The position numbers and the translations under genes were made by a program. A DNA stretch of 64,000 nt from Lysobacterales bacterium (GTDB taxonomy: Bacteria > Pseudomonadota > Gammaproteobacteria > Xanthomonadales > Rhodanobacteraceae). The stretch is from assembly GCA_017305135.1 (NCBI GenBank), contig JAFKNA010000014.1:46447-110446 (forward strand). Reading direction: 5' to 3'. How positions within the stretch are numbered: the stretch's first letter is position 1; each line of letters begins with the position of its first letter. Shown here one piece after another: positions 63,886 to 64,000 of this stretch. The notes under the pieces are model-generated. The model was not told where the DNA came from, searched no databases, and saw only the letters and a program-made list of their open reading frames with translations.

Positions 63886-64000
63886 CTAGCAGGCGGCGGC
63901 GAACGCGAACCGATGCTGCGCATCCTCCAGTTGCTTTCGTCGTTTTCTCCGCGCGTAGGTTTCCCGGTAATGGGCTTCCACGCCAGGGCGCTGGAAGAGG
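63886..64000 (-). CDS. C-terminus of an unidentified protein (partial)
   Basis: The minus-strand frame is open from the right edge to a TAG at 63886-63888, 37 codons. It ends in a basic stretch (YARRKRRKQLEDAQ) that reads like an alpha-helical C-terminus. Codon use is plausible, but there is too little sequence to name a family. REP elements right next to it raise the question whether it is a REP-associated transposase (RAYT); that is only a suggestion. Confidence 0.3.
   Translation of the reverse strand, partial: LFQRPGVEAHYRETYARRKRRKQLEDAQHRFAFAAAC

Overview
The window is uniformly GC-rich, densely packed bacterial DNA with strong G/C third-position bias and ATGA/GTGA start-stop overlaps. 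The atpIBEFHAGDC order with glmU nearby, an exosortase-A (XrtA) style exopolysaccharide locus, a K+-independent H+-pyrophosphatase, Tat-type TldD and abundant GGGAATC and CGTCATTCCCGCG repeats all point to a gammaproteobacterium of the Xanthomonadales/Lysobacterales (Xanthomonadaceae or Rhodanobacteraceae). The genus is not determinable from the sequence alone. No tRNA, rRNA, CRISPR array or intact insertion sequence was seen.

Region 1 (1-7.9 kb, minus strand) is an exopolysaccharide operon read right to left: Wza-type export lipoprotein, Wzz-type chain-length protein, a CpsD/CapB-like kinase with a degenerate P-loop, an outer-membrane beta-barrel protein, two GT4 glycosyltransferases and an O-antigen ligase/polymerase cut by the left edge. 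A CRP/Clp-like palindrome sits just upstream of its first gene. Region 2 (8.1-10.0 kb, plus strand) holds a membrane protein, a GNAT acetyltransferase and a TauE/SafE permease.

Region 3 (10.1-29.2 kb) is the most unusual part. A minus-strand gene set begins with an Fe(II)/2-oxoglutarate-type cupin hydroxylase, continues with a 2415-residue hybrid (vestigial C-A-PCP-KS-AT-ACP-aminotransferase) and a 1652-residue NRPS (C-A-PCP-C-PCP), then two small alpha/beta hydrolases of the exosortase-A-associated kind, and a UDP-glucuronate 4-epimerase. The NRPS and hydrolase genes are joined by 4-bp overlaps. The adenylation codes read as valine and (less firmly) glycine, so the line is predicted to make a valine-derived beta,gamma-diamino acid linked to glycine. 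Next to it is a duplicated divergent cassette: cupin hydroxylase plus an exported beta-sandwich-like protein, present twice; one exported protein is a lipoprotein, the other is soluble with a short C-terminal tail.

Region 4 (29.2-35.3 kb) carries sugar-nucleotide and polymer genes (TviB-type UDP-sugar dehydrogenase, GlmU, TPR-sulfotransferase, polytopic membrane protein). They separate glmU from the atp operon, probably by insertion. Region 5 (35.3-42.8 kb, minus) is the complete F1Fo ATP synthase operon; three of its internal gaps carry inverted GGGAATC repeat pairs. Region 6 (43-44 kb) has a phasin and QueD.

Region 7 (44.1-55.2 kb, plus) is a TldD-TldE-DUF4159-MoxR-DUF58-BatA-like cluster, with the last four genes overlapping or nearly so. 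TldD and the DUF4159 protein have Tat-type signals. Two of these genes have repeat elements read through as protein. Region 8 (55.2-64 kb) has housekeeping and envelope genes: Uma2 nuclease, DbpA helicase, dienelactone hydrolase, HppA pyrophosphatase, M23 peptidase, a small outer-membrane barrel, an S1/P1 nuclease, and a partial reading frame at the right edge next to a REP pair.
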